The translations under genes and the position numbers were made by a program. From contig NZ_CP046393.1 of the NCBI RefSeq assembly GCF_009734185.1, positions 113,501-177,500 on the forward strand: a stretch of 64,000 nt of DNA. Direction: 5' to 3'. The stretch's first letter is position 1, and each line of letters opens with the position of its first letter. This stretch comes from Commensalibacter melissae (GTDB lineage Bacteria; Pseudomonadota; Alphaproteobacteria; Acetobacterales; Acetobacteraceae). Of the stretch, positions 20,128 through 29,432 are shown piece by piece. The notes beneath the pieces are model-generated. The model had not been told where the DNA came from. It saw only the letters and a list, made by a program, of their open reading frames with translations, and did no database searches.

Positions 20128-20880
20128 TTAAGACTGATGAGATTTGAGAGAAATGGGTGCACTCACATGAAGACCACATTCCTTCGCTTCATCATGTTCC
20201 CACCACCAGCGTCCAGCTCTGAAATCTTCGCCAAGAGTGATGGCGCGAGTGCATGGTTCGCAGCCAATACTGACAAAAAAATGATCATGAAGCGTATTGT
20301 AGGGAACGCGATATGTTTTAACGTAGTACCACACATCTCCATTTGTCCAGTCAAGTAAAGGGTTTAGCTTTACTTCAGGTTGATCATTCCCTTTGTTTTC
20401 AGGTTCAACTGCTTGAAGATTGGCCCGGAAATTTGATTGTTCCTTGCGTAATCCTGTAATCCAACCTTTATAGTTTCGTAAAAGGTCGGTCAGGGGGACC
20501 AGTTTTCTGATGTGACAACATTCTTTACGAAGCTCAGTTGATCGATAAATCGCTTTTTCACCATTTTTTTGAACATAATTCTGGATTGTTCTTTTGTTTG
20601 GATAATAGCTTTTTATTTTTATACTATAATGAATTTCAGCTTGTCTTTTTAAGGCTAGCGTTTGAGGATGCAGTTTTAGTGTATCCAGCATGGAAACCTG
20701 AATGGGTAAATCAAGCTGATGGATAAGATCTGTGATTACCATATCCTCCACCCCTAAACTGGTTGCCTGAACCAATGGTGAATAATCCCGATTTATTTTT
20801 TGCAGGAATGATCTTGTTTGTTCGAGCTTCTGTTCATATTGCTCGCTTGGATGTTTGGAATAGAATTCAAGTGGTGTCAT
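20128..20880 (-). CDS. cysH: Adenylyl-sulfate (APS) reductase, CysH family
   Basis: CysH-family reductases make sulfite from APS or PAPS using thioredoxin. This 250-residue protein carries ECCHIRK and CEPCTRA, the CC...CxxC cysteines that bind a 4Fe-4S cluster in APS-type enzymes. It also has the C-terminal ECGLH catalytic cysteine. Those cluster cysteines are absent from PAPS-type enzymes such as that of E. coli, so APS is the likely substrate. This fits the lack of a CysC kinase domain in the neighbouring CysN. It leads the cysH-cysD-cysN operon. Confidence 0.94.
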   Translation of the reverse strand: MTPLEFYSKHPSEQYEQKLEQTRSFLQKINRDYSPLVQATSLGVEDMVITDLIHQLDLPIQVSMLDTLKLHPQTLALKRQAEIHYSIKIKSYYPNKRTIQNYVQKNGEKAIYRSTELRKECCHIRKLVPLTDLLRNYKGWITGLRKEQSNFRANLQAVEPENKGNDQPEVKLNPLLDWTNGDVWYYVKTYRVPYNTLHDHFFVSIGCEPCTRAITLGEDFRAGRWWWEHDEAKECGLHVSAPISLKSHQS

Positions 20881-21176
20881 CGTAAACTGTTACCTAAGTT
20901 GATATAATAATTCTGTTATTAGGAATTTGAAAAAGATGCGGTTAGAAATTCTGGTGTTAATGACTAAACAGGATAATCTGCAGTAGGGGGCTGATCCATG
21001 GTAAAACTATTCCTCAAATTACTTTAATTAACTGTAAAATATAGAATATTTTCAATTTATGCAATATAATTTGTATTATTTAAGTAAATAAAGTCAATTA
21101 ATAACTATAAAATATTGTATATTTTATTTATAGTTTATTGATTTATATATAAAATTTATAATTTTCTTGTATATAT

Positions 21177-22160
21177 TCATATTTCAAAATCTAAAATTGG
21201 CTTAAAATAAATAATTTGGCCTTTTTTTAGATTCTGAATTTTTGGAATTGTTTTTGGAATTTGGGCTTCAATGTAAGAGGTGCATTGTTGAGGTTTTAAA
21301 ACTAGTTTCAGTAAAGCACCAAGGGGTCGTATATCGATGACTTCTGCTGGATAGTATCCTATAGGGGATATATCGTTAATTTGTATATCAATTTCATAGG
21401 GACGAAAGTTAAAGCTTTTTTCCCCAATGCGTAAATTATTCGAATCGCCCAGAAAATTATAGACAAAATCATTGGTCGGATTATTGAGGATTTCAATTGG
21501 GGAGCCAATTTGTTCAATGACACCCCTATTCATGATGACAACACGATCAGCAATTTCCATGGCCTCCTCCTGATCATGCGTTACAAAAATGGTTGTCAGG
21601 TAAATGTCTTGATGAAACTGGGTTAGCCAACGTCGTAATTCTCTTCGGACCTTTGTATCAAGAGCGGAAAAAGGTTCATCCAGTAATAGAATTTTGGGAT
21701 TTATGGCTAGGGTACGCGCCAGGGCAATTCTTTGGCATTGTCCGCCGGAGAGTTCATGTGGATAATGATTGGCCACATGTTCAAGTTGTACCATTTCCAG
21801 AAGAAATTGAGCTTTTTTCGTGATTTCTTTGGGGGAAAGCCTTACTTTTTTTGGTTTAATGCGTAGACCAAACGCAATATTGTCAATAACTTTCATATGT
21901 GGGAATAAAGCGAAATTCTGGAATACATACCCAATATGTCGATTACGAATATCTTCCTTGCTTATATCCTGGTTTTCAAAAAAGATGTGTCCCGAGGTGG
22001 GCAATTCCAAACCTGCAATAATTCGTAACAGGCTTGTTTTTCCACATCCCGATGGTCCTAGGAGTGCAACAAGCTCACCTTTTTCAATGGTGAGGTTTAT
22101 ATCATTGAGTGCATGATAATGATTGAACCATTTATTGAGATGAGATATCTGAATACCCAT
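21177..22160 (-). CDS. cysA: Sulfate/thiosulfate ABC transporter ATP-binding protein
   Basis: CysA is the cytoplasmic ATPase of the sulfate importer. It shows Walker A GPSGCGKTSLL, signature LSGGQCQRIALA and Walker B LLLDEPFSALD, with a short regulatory C-terminal domain. The frame is open to 22205, inside cysW. The ATG at 22160 has GAAGGGA upstream and lies one base beyond the cysW stop, so it is preferred. It is last in the sbp-cysT-cysW-cysA operon. Confidence 0.95.
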   Translation of the reverse strand: MGIQISHLNKWFNHYHALNDINLTIEKGELVALLGPSGCGKTSLLRIIAGLELPTSGHIFFENQDISKEDIRNRHIGYVFQNFALFPHMKVIDNIAFGLRIKPKKVRLSPKEITKKAQFLLEMVQLEHVANHYPHELSGGQCQRIALARTLAINPKILLLDEPFSALDTKVRRELRRWLTQFHQDIYLTTIFVTHDQEEAMEIADRVVIMNRGVIEQIGSPIEILNNPTNDFVYNFLGDSNNLRIGEKSFNFRPYEIDIQINDISPIGYYPAEVIDIRPLGALLKLVLKPQQCTSYIEAQIPKTIPKIQNLKKGQIIYFKPILDFEI

Positions 22161-22161
22161 T

Positions 22162-23004
22162 TTAACTATTTCCCTTCTTTTGGGACGGTTTAAGTTGTTT
22201 CTCACACCAATATCTTAGAATGAGAATGAATAGGGCCATGATAAGAAGGAGAATGGAAATACTGAATGCGGCCGCGGCATTATATTCATTATATAAAATC
22301 TCGATATGAAGGGGTAAGGTATTGGTCAGGCCTTGTATATGGCCTGAAACAATTGAAACGGCACCAAATTCTCCCATGGCACGGGCGGTACACATAACAA
22401 TACCATACAGAAATGCCCATTTGATGTTGGGAAATGTTATTTTTTTAAAAATTTGCCATCCTGATGCCCCTAACAAACGGGCGGTTTCCTCTTCTTGATT
22501 GCACTGGGTTTGCATTAAGGCGATCAAAGAACGTGCGATAAAGGGAAAAGTCACAAAAATGGTTACAAGAATAATTCCTGGAATTGCATAAATAATTTGT
22601 AAGTGATAATGCATTAAAAAAGTATGTAAAATACCTTGCGATCCATAGAGTAAGGTATAAATCAAACCTGCAATCACAGGGGAAATGGAAAAAGGCAGAT
22701 CGATGAGGGTTAAAAGTATATTTTTCCCTTTGAAATCATATTTGCATAAACACCATCCGGCCATCAGTCCGAAGATTCCATTGAAAAAAACGGCGCAGGA
22801 AGTCGCTATTATTGTTAATTTTAGTGCCGCCAGGGCTTCTGACGAAGTACAGGTGACCCAGAAAAAGACAATACCTTTGCCTAAACCTTCAATTAGAATG
22901 ATAGAAAGGGGTGCGATAAAAATAATTAAAAAAATGAGCCAAGTAATAAAGATAACGCTGTTTTTTTGCCAATTTACAAAAGGTTTGGAGGAATAAAAGG
23001 GCAT
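22162..23004 (-). CDS. cysW: Sulfate ABC transporter permease CysW
   Basis: CysW is one of two inner-membrane permeases of the sulfate importer, with about six membrane helices. The 280 residues include the cytoplasmic coupling-loop motif EEETARLLGASGWQIFKKI, which contacts CysA. The following RAMGEFGAVSIVSG segment is typical of the CysW family. It starts directly after the cysT stop and ends one base before the cysA start, so translation is probably coupled. Confidence 0.95.
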   Translation of the reverse strand: MPFYSSKPFVNWQKNSVIFITWLIFLIIFIAPLSIILIEGLGKGIVFFWVTCTSSEALAALKLTIIATSCAVFFNGIFGLMAGWCLCKYDFKGKNILLTLIDLPFSISPVIAGLIYTLLYGSQGILHTFLMHYHLQIIYAIPGIILVTIFVTFPFIARSLIALMQTQCNQEEETARLLGASGWQIFKKITFPNIKWAFLYGIVMCTARAMGEFGAVSIVSGHIQGLTNTLPLHIEILYNEYNAAAAFSISILLLIMALFILILRYWCEKQLKPSQKKGNS

Positions 23005-23871
23005 TTATGTATTCCTCTGAAAAATATTAAAAGGGGAAAGCTGGGATGTGGATAGAATTAGGCGGTAAGGTTTAAAATGTTTTTGGAACAGGTTGAAAAA
23101 AAATAATAAAGAAAAAGAAACCAGCAACATTAAGAGACTGATTACAGTTGCACTCGTATAATCAAACTGGTCAAGTTTTGATACGATTAAGATAGGTAAA
23201 ATTTCCGTTTTGTAAGGAATATTTGCGGCAATGAACACAACGGAGCCATATTCTCCCAAGCTTCTTGCAACAGAAAGCGAAAAACCGGTAAGCCATGCAG
23301 GAAATAAAATGGGGAGAAAGATATATATAAATGTTTGTAAACGGGTTGCACCTAGTGTGTAAGCCGCTTCTTGTAATGAGGGGGGGAACTCTTTTATAAC
23401 GGGTTGCAAGGTTCTGATTACAAAGGGAATTGTAACGAATATGAGGGCAAGAATAATTCCCAGGGGTGTGTAGGCAACCTTGAAGGGTAAAATTGTACCG
23501 AATAAACCGTTGGGCGCATATAAGTCTGTTAATGCAATGCCTGCAATTGCAGTAGGTAATGCCAGGGGAAGATCAATCATTGAATCAATTATTTTTTTTC
23601 CCTTGAATTCGTAACGTATTAAATTCCAGGCCAAAAAACCGCCTAGGATAGAGGACAGTAAAGAAGCGCAGAAAGAGGTGTAAAAAGAAAGTTTTAATGC
23701 GCTTAATAAGCGTTGATCGGTTAAGATCATGACAAGCTGATGACTATTGATATGGGTGCTGTAAAGAATCAGTCCAACCAATGGTAATAAAACGATAAAG
23801 GACAACCAGAAAAGACTGTATCCAAAACTAAGCCAAAACCCTGGAAGAATTGAATATCGGGAAAAAGACAT
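23005..23871 (-). CDS. cysT: Sulfate ABC transporter permease CysT (CysU)
   Basis: CysT is the partner permease of CysW. The 288 residues have about six hydrophobic helices and the coupling-loop EAAYTLGATRLQTFIYIFLP, followed by ARSLGEYGSVVFIA, a family signature. It starts 18 bases after the binding-protein stop and abuts cysW. The operon order of binding protein, T, W and A is the classical sulfate-import arrangement. Confidence 0.95.
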   Translation of the reverse strand: MSFSRYSILPGFWLSFGYSLFWLSFIVLLPLVGLILYSTHINSHQLVMILTDQRLLSALKLSFYTSFCASLLSSILGGFLAWNLIRYEFKGKKIIDSMIDLPLALPTAIAGIALTDLYAPNGLFGTILPFKVAYTPLGIILALIFVTIPFVIRTLQPVIKEFPPSLQEAAYTLGATRLQTFIYIFLPILFPAWLTGFSLSVARSLGEYGSVVFIAANIPYKTEILPILIVSKLDQFDYTSATVISLLMLLVSFSLLFFFNLFQKHFKPYRLILSTSQLSPFNIFQRNT

Positions 23872-23889
23872 AATTTTTTCCTTATGGCT

Positions 23890-24921
23890 TTATTGATTAA
23901 TACTGTGAATGATTTGGTCAAAAATGGCATGATCTTTGAAAAACTTTTGGTTAATCTCTGCCCAGTTTTTGAAGAAATCATTGATCTTTAAAAGATGAAG
24001 GGGACGAAACATGATGTAATGGGATGCTATACGTGGATTGATGGGACGATAATAATTTTGAGCGGCAATTTTTTGACCTTCATCGCTGTAAAGCATAAGT
24101 AAATAATCTTTTGCTACTTCTCTTGTTTTTTTTTGGTCAATAACAGTATCGATGAGTGCAACGGGGGGTTCCGTTAGGATAGATGTGGATGGGGTTATTA
24201 CCTCAAATTGTCCTGCCCCTGATTCACGGGTTGCCATATAGGCCTCATTCTCCCAAGAAATAAGTACATCTCCAATGTTGCGTTGGGTAAATGTAAGACT
24301 GGCGTTCCTTGCCCCGGTATCAAGTATGGGAACATTTTTATAAAGCTGTTTGACAAAATCATAGGCCTCTTGTGGATCATGATTTTTGGTATAACTGTAA
24401 AGCCATGCAGCGAGAAAATTCCATCTTGCCCCACCAGAGGTTTTTGGATTGGGGGTAATTACAGCAATGTCAGGTTTGACAAGATCATTCCAGTCATGGA
24501 TATGCTTGGGATTACCTTTGCGAACAAGAAAAACAATGGTTGATGTATAAGGAACACTATGATTGGGAAAATTGTCCTGCCAGTTTTTGGTCAGCAAGGG
24601 GTGATATTTATTGATTGCATCAATATCTCCGGCAAGAGCTAGTGTGGCAATATCGGCTTGCATACCGTCAATAATGGCCCTGGCCTGCTTTCCTGAACCA
24701 CTATGGGATTGGTATATTATGACATCCTGACCTGTTTTCTGTTTCCAGTAATGTTGAAAAAAATGGTTATATTGATGAAAGAATTCTCGTGTTGGATCAT
24801 AGGAAGAATTCAATAGAGTTATGGTTTTAGTACGGGCGGTGGATGTTGTGACGGCAAAAACTGCAATAATCAAAGCTATATATAAGTGTAATGTTTGAGT
24901 AATATATCTGAATAAAAACAT
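23890..24921 (-). CDS. sbp: Periplasmic sulfate-binding protein
   Basis: The 343-residue protein begins with a signal peptide ending near TSTA. It continues as a type II periplasmic binding protein of the Sbp/CysP family, with LNSSYDPTREF near the mature N-terminus and HSGSGKQARA in the anion-binding region. It captures sulfate (or thiosulfate) for CysTWA. It is the first gene of the import operon, so the promoter lies in the AT-rich region at 24922-25286, shared with the divergent cydD. Sbp and CysP cannot be told apart with certainty here. Confidence 0.93.
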   Translation of the reverse strand: MFLFRYITQTLHLYIALIIAVFAVTTSTARTKTITLLNSSYDPTREFFHQYNHFFQHYWKQKTGQDVIIYQSHSGSGKQARAIIDGMQADIATLALAGDIDAINKYHPLLTKNWQDNFPNHSVPYTSTIVFLVRKGNPKHIHDWNDLVKPDIAVITPNPKTSGGARWNFLAAWLYSYTKNHDPQEAYDFVKQLYKNVPILDTGARNASLTFTQRNIGDVLISWENEAYMATRESGAGQFEVITPSTSILTEPPVALIDTVIDQKKTREVAKDYLLMLYSDEGQKIAAQNYYRPINPRIASHYIMFRPLHLLKINDFFKNWAEINQKFFKDHAIFDQIIHSINQ

Positions 24922-25286
24922 AGGGATATGGCTTTGAAAGGGGAATAATTACTTGCGTAAATGTGAATATGAACTATTTTAACAAAAAATAAAAGTTAAT
25001 TTTTAAAAAATATAATAAATTACTTTTTTATAAAGTATTTTAAATCTGTGTAAATATAAATTTTCAGATTTATCTAGAAGATAAATTTGATGACATTAAT
25101 TTTGATATATATATCAATTATTTCTGTTTTACAACAAACTTCAATTTTCGCGAAAATGTTTATTTTATAATTTTAGGGGTCAATATAAAATACATTTTAT
25201 ATCATTATCATCATGTTGCCGCCAATTTAAATAATCATTATTTAGATTAGTATAAAATTTAGATTAATTTTATATGTTTTATAAAA
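24922..25286. promoter_or_regulatory. Divergent AT-rich control region between sbp and cydD
   Basis: These 365 bases contain no supported gene. They lie between two operons that point away from each other, so promoters for both sulfate import and the cyd locus must be here or just inside the flanks. The sequence is extremely AT-rich with many ambiguous -10-like hexamers. I cannot name a specific promoter or operator. Confidence 0.5.
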
Positions 25287-26963
25287 ATGAATAATATATC
25301 AATAACGCTTAACAAATTTATTAAATTATCAGTAAATTGGTTTGTTATTACTGTTTTTTTATCTTCAATTTTATCAATATTATTAATATTAGAATTGGTG
25401 TTGTTGTCAAAAATCATTACTTCAATCATATTTTATAAAGCGAATATTTCTTTTGTTGATAACGAAGTTATTTATTTTATATGTTGTGTATTTTTTCAAA
25501 TTTGTACCAGATCTGTTTCTGATATTACTGGCATAAAAGCGGCATTAAAAATTACAAAAGCTATAAGGTTGGAGATTTATCAATCACTGTTTAGAACAGG
25601 TCCAATTTCCTACAGTCATATTTCTTTGGGGGAAATGGTTAACAGCCTAACAGAAGCCGTCGATAATCTGCTTCCCTATTTTGCACGCTATATCCCCAGT
25701 GCCGTGATGATGGTCATATTGCCCCTGTTTATTTTGGCCACTGTTTTAAACTTTGATATTTGGGGTTTTGTGATTTTGTTATGTACGGGTCCTTTAATTC
25801 CGCTTTTTATGGCTTTGGTTGGATATACGGCACAGGTGATTATGGATAGACAATGGCGGCAGTTATCCCTGTTAAGCGGAAACTTTTTTGACATGTTGAA
25901 AGGGTTGAAGACCTTACGGTTATTTGGACGGGCTGGTGAAAGTCTGAAATTTATTGAAAAACTTTCAGATGAATATCGTAAAACAACGCTGTCAGTTATG
26001 AAGGTTGCGTTTTTAACGTCAGCAGTGTTGGAATTTTTTTCAAGTTTATCAATTGCAGTTGTCGCTGTGACATTTGGTATTCGTTTGTTAAATGGAACCA
26101 TGCATTTTCACTCTGCTTTTCTTGTCCTGTTATTGGCGCCAGAATATTTCATGCCTTTACGAGACTTTTCATCGAGTTACCATGCCAGACAAAATGCAAA
26201 TGCAGCCTTGGATCAATTAAAAAAAATATATAGTTTACCGAAACTAATTAAATTTTCTTATCAAAATAAAAGAACAGATACTTGTATTAGGGAAATCATT
26301 CTCGATCATGTAACGGTTAAGAATAAAGAAAATATAAATTTAGTGCAGGATATCACTTGTACATTTTTAAGAGATAGGCTCAATATTATATTTGGTCATA
26401 GCGGTGCTGGAAAAACGACGTTATTAAATATTCTACTTGGTTTTTTGCCTATACAATCAGGCACGCTTAAAATGGTTGATTTAAAAAACCAGTCGCAATC
26501 TATAAATATGGTTGATATTGCCTGGGTTCCTCAAGAACCTTTATTGCTATATGGGACGATTGGGGATAATTTATCCCTGAAAGCTTTTGAACCTTCTCTT
26601 GATCAATTGCGTAATGTAGCCAATCAAGCCGGTATTTTGTCTTTCATAGAAACCCTACCACAGGGTTTTGAAACCCATATAGGGGAGGAAGGGCAGAATT
26701 TATCGGGTGGACAAATAAGACGCCTTATGTTGGCACGAGCGCTGTTAAAAAATCCAGATATTCTGATTCTTGACGAGCCCACTTCCGGGCTGGATCAAAA
26801 AAATGCCTTGCAGATCATTCAGACTATTCAACTTCTTAAAAAGGGCAGGATTGTTATTGTGGCAACGCACAATCCCCTTTTAATCTCTTATGGTGAGGTT
26901 TCTGTACAAATAGATCGGAAACAACTGCTTTATAATTCAAGGGTTGGTGGCAAGTCGTTATGA
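25287..26963 (+). CDS. cydD: Thiol reductant ABC exporter subunit CydD
   Basis: CydDC is a heterodimeric inner-membrane ABC transporter associated with glutathione/cysteine handling and required for assembly of cytochrome bd. CydD has an N-terminal six-helix membrane domain and a C-terminal ATPase with Walker A GHSGAGKTTLLN near residue 370, signature LSGGQIRRLMLA and DEPTSGLD. The 558 residues fit the family. The stop overlaps the cydC start by four bases (ATGA), so translation is coupled. No clear ribosome site precedes the ATG. Confidence 0.94.
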   Translation: MNNISITLNKFIKLSVNWFVITVFLSSILSILLILELVLLSKIITSIIFYKANISFVDNEVIYFICCVFFQICTRSVSDITGIKAALKITKAIRLEIYQSLFRTGPISYSHISLGEMVNSLTEAVDNLLPYFARYIPSAVMMVILPLFILATVLNFDIWGFVILLCTGPLIPLFMALVGYTAQVIMDRQWRQLSLLSGNFFDMLKGLKTLRLFGRAGESLKFIEKLSDEYRKTTLSVMKVAFLTSAVLEFFSSLSIAVVAVTFGIRLLNGTMHFHSAFLVLLLAPEYFMPLRDFSSSYHARQNANAALDQLKKIYSLPKLIKFSYQNKRTDTCIREIILDHVTVKNKENINLVQDITCTFLRDRLNIIFGHSGAGKTTLLNILLGFLPIQSGTLKMVDLKNQSQSINMVDIAWVPQEPLLLYGTIGDNLSLKAFEPSLDQLRNVANQAGILSFIETLPQGFETHIGEEGQNLSGGQIRRLMLARALLKNPDILILDEPTSGLDQKNALQIIQTIQLLKKGRIVIVATHNPLLISYGEVSVQIDRKQLLYNSRVGGKSL

Positions 26964-28657
26964 ATTTTAATTTTTCTTTTTTTCAATTGGTTAAACCGAT
27001 TAAATGGCATTTAATGCTGGGTCTATTTTTATCTTGTATCGCGGCCCTGAGTAATTTTGGGTTGCTGTTTTTATCAGGATGGTTGATAGCTAGTGCAGCC
27101 ATAGTTGGATTAACCGGGATTATTGCCGTTCAGGCATTTAATATTATTGTTCCAGCCTCAGGGGTCCGTTTTTTTGCCATAACACGGATTGTGACACGAT
27201 ATTTGGAACGTGTGATCACGCATGATGGCGCATTAAGGGTTATAAGCCTGGCAAGAAAAAAGGTTTATGAATGTCTGATCCCCTTAACACCTGCAGGACT
27301 TGTGAATAAAAGAGGGGGTGACTTGCTGGGACAATTTGTTTCCGATTCAGAAAATATAGCAAATTATTATACTGATGCATTGCTTCCATTTATTCGGGCT
27401 TTATGTTGTGGGATTATATTTATTGTTACCTTTTATTTCTTTTTGCCTGTGGCGGCTTTCTCCTTGGCCATAGCTTTTATCATGGCAGTCGGTCTGGTTT
27501 CTGTTGGAGTTTACGGTTGTTCATACAAGTATATTTGTCATATTCTTGAATCAAGAAACAGTTTACAGGCTGATCTGGGTGAAATTCTGCGTCATTTTGG
27601 TGAATTATATATTTTTAAGGTTATTGATCAGTATTTTAAAAAAATTCAGACTGCTCAGAAATCTATTGATCAAAGCAGATTGATGCTGGATTGTATTGAA
27701 AGTGTGGCCAAGTCATTAATTACATTTATTATGATGATTTGTGTTATTGCCGTTTTGTTTCAGGCCAGTAATGCTCATCATGATATAGGATTGAATGCAG
27801 CTGAAATTCCCATGTTGGTTTTGGGTGTAATGGCAGCTTTTGATGTTATACTTCCCTTACCACAGGCCTGTCATGCTCATATAAAAGCACGCCTGGCACA
27901 AAAAAGGTTACAGATTCTATCAAATGCAGGGAAAAAGAAACAAAGCAGTAGGGTCATCAATTCCGTATCCTCTTCCACCTGTCTCGTATTTGACAAAGTT
28001 CAATTCAGTTATCCCCATAACCCAAGAATGATTTTACAGAATGCATCTTTAACAATCAAACAAGGTGATAAAGTGGCGATTATTGGCGAGTCTGGGACTG
28101 GCAAAAGTAGTTTGATCAATTTGATTTTTTCGTTTTATCCAATCCAGGCTGGAGAAATTAAGTTTGCCGGTGAATCTGTCAAGAATTTGAATACGGATAA
28201 TTTATCTTCTTTTATCACTGTTGTTTCCCAGGATTTTCATCTTTTTTCTGGAAGTATCATGGATAATTTTAGATTGATTGTACCGGATGCAACTGAAAAT
28301 GAAATTTATGATGTGTTAAAAATTGTGCAACTTGATGATTTTGTTAAACAACTACCAAAGAATCTTCACAGTCATATAGGCAATAATGCAATAGAATTGT
28401 CGGGAGGACAGGCAAAAAGATTGGCGATTGCTATTGCTCTTTTACGTAAAACCCCCTGGCTGATTCTTGATGAACCAACAGATGGTTTGGATCAGCAAAC
28501 AAAATATACAATGATGCAGGAATTATTGAAACTATATGCTGACAAAACTCTAATAATCATTACTCATGAAACAAGTATATTGTTTTTAATGAATCTTGTT
28601 TTTTCGCTGGAAAATGGATGTTTTAATAAAGTTATCATGGATGACTATAAAAAATAA
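26960..28657 (+). CDS. cydC: Thiol reductant ABC exporter subunit CydC
   Basis: CydC is the partner of CydD. The 565-residue protein has a six-helix membrane domain and an ATPase with Walker A GESGTGKSSLIN near residue 375, signature LSGGQAKRLAIA and DEPTDGLD. The loop FFAITRIVTRYLERVITHDG in the membrane domain is typical of CydC. The gene lies upstream of cydAB with only a small DUF2946-like gene between. This supports a single cytochrome bd assembly locus. Confidence 0.94.
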   Translation: MNFNFSFFQLVKPIKWHLMLGLFLSCIAALSNFGLLFLSGWLIASAAIVGLTGIIAVQAFNIIVPASGVRFFAITRIVTRYLERVITHDGALRVISLARKKVYECLIPLTPAGLVNKRGGDLLGQFVSDSENIANYYTDALLPFIRALCCGIIFIVTFYFFLPVAAFSLAIAFIMAVGLVSVGVYGCSYKYICHILESRNSLQADLGEILRHFGELYIFKVIDQYFKKIQTAQKSIDQSRLMLDCIESVAKSLITFIMMICVIAVLFQASNAHHDIGLNAAEIPMLVLGVMAAFDVILPLPQACHAHIKARLAQKRLQILSNAGKKKQSSRVINSVSSSTCLVFDKVQFSYPHNPRMILQNASLTIKQGDKVAIIGESGTGKSSLINLIFSFYPIQAGEIKFAGESVKNLNTDNLSSFITVVSQDFHLFSGSIMDNFRLIVPDATENEIYDVLKIVQLDDFVKQLPKNLHSHIGNNAIELSGGQAKRLAIAIALLRKTPWLILDEPTDGLDQQTKYTMMQELLKLYADKTLIIITHETSILFLMNLVFSLENGCFNKVIMDDYKK

Positions 28658-28771
28658 TCTTAATTTCAAAATTAAATTACACGAATATTTTACGTATAAT
28701 TACATTTTTTTATCAATCGATTTTAACAAAACATGTTATAAAGAACTAATATTATTTTTAGCTGTCTGATA

Positions 28772-29242
28772 ATGTATCCAAAACGGAAAACTGAAGAAAA
28801 AAGCATAGATAGGGCTTGTAACTATACAGCACTGACAGTTTTATTTTTCTTTGTTTTTCATTTATTCACTACGCCCCTAACATTTACGAAAATATGGCAT
28901 TGCCCAATGCATAATGGGCAATTTGCGCCAAAGGCCATGATGCATATGCAACATATGAACAGTATGTTGGGTATGAATAACGCCATTATGCCAATGGATG
29001 AGAAAATTTCCTCTTCTCACGGTTCAACTTCTCATTCAAAACAAAAAGGGATACTTTTCTGTCTTTATTGTAGTATTTTTTGGTTGCCAATATCGATTGT
29101 TAATTATGAGCCTTTATTACCTTCGATTTTAATATCCATTATTTCATATTTATATCGGATATATCTTGCTAAGGCTCCACTCAATATTTTTTACAAGGCA
29201 AATGGGGCAAGAGCGCCTCCATTTTATGAAACATATTCATAA
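28772..29242 (+). CDS. DUF2946-like small membrane protein in the cyd locus
   Basis: The 156-residue protein has the same plan as the protein at 9144-9593. It has an N-terminal helix, then KIWHCPMHNGQF, a Met/His-rich stretch (MMHMQHMNSM), a short CLYC motif, a second helix and the ending ARAPPFY. It lacks a good ribosome site. Its position between cydDC and cydAB is unusual. The Met/His/Cys residues suggest metal binding, by inference. The close relative beside a probable copper receptor suggests that the two serve related metal-handling roles. Confidence 0.72.
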   Translation: MYPKRKTEEKSIDRACNYTALTVLFFFVFHLFTTPLTFTKIWHCPMHNGQFAPKAMMHMQHMNSMLGMNNAIMPMDEKISSSHGSTSHSKQKGILFCLYCSIFWLPISIVNYEPLLPSILISIISYLYRIYLAKAPLNIFYKANGARAPPFYETYS

Positions 29243-29432
29243 GTAAAATATTCAAACAATATTTGTGTTTGGCTATTATAGAAAACACCTCGTTGATAAA
29301 ATAGTTTATAAAGCAATCAAATAATCATTCTTTTATTTGGTACAGGGTTTTTTGTTGTCTTTTTCTATGATTTTCTATTTTAGCCAGATATTAGACTAGA
29401 ACATTTTTTTGAAAAAATGAAAGTTATATAAA

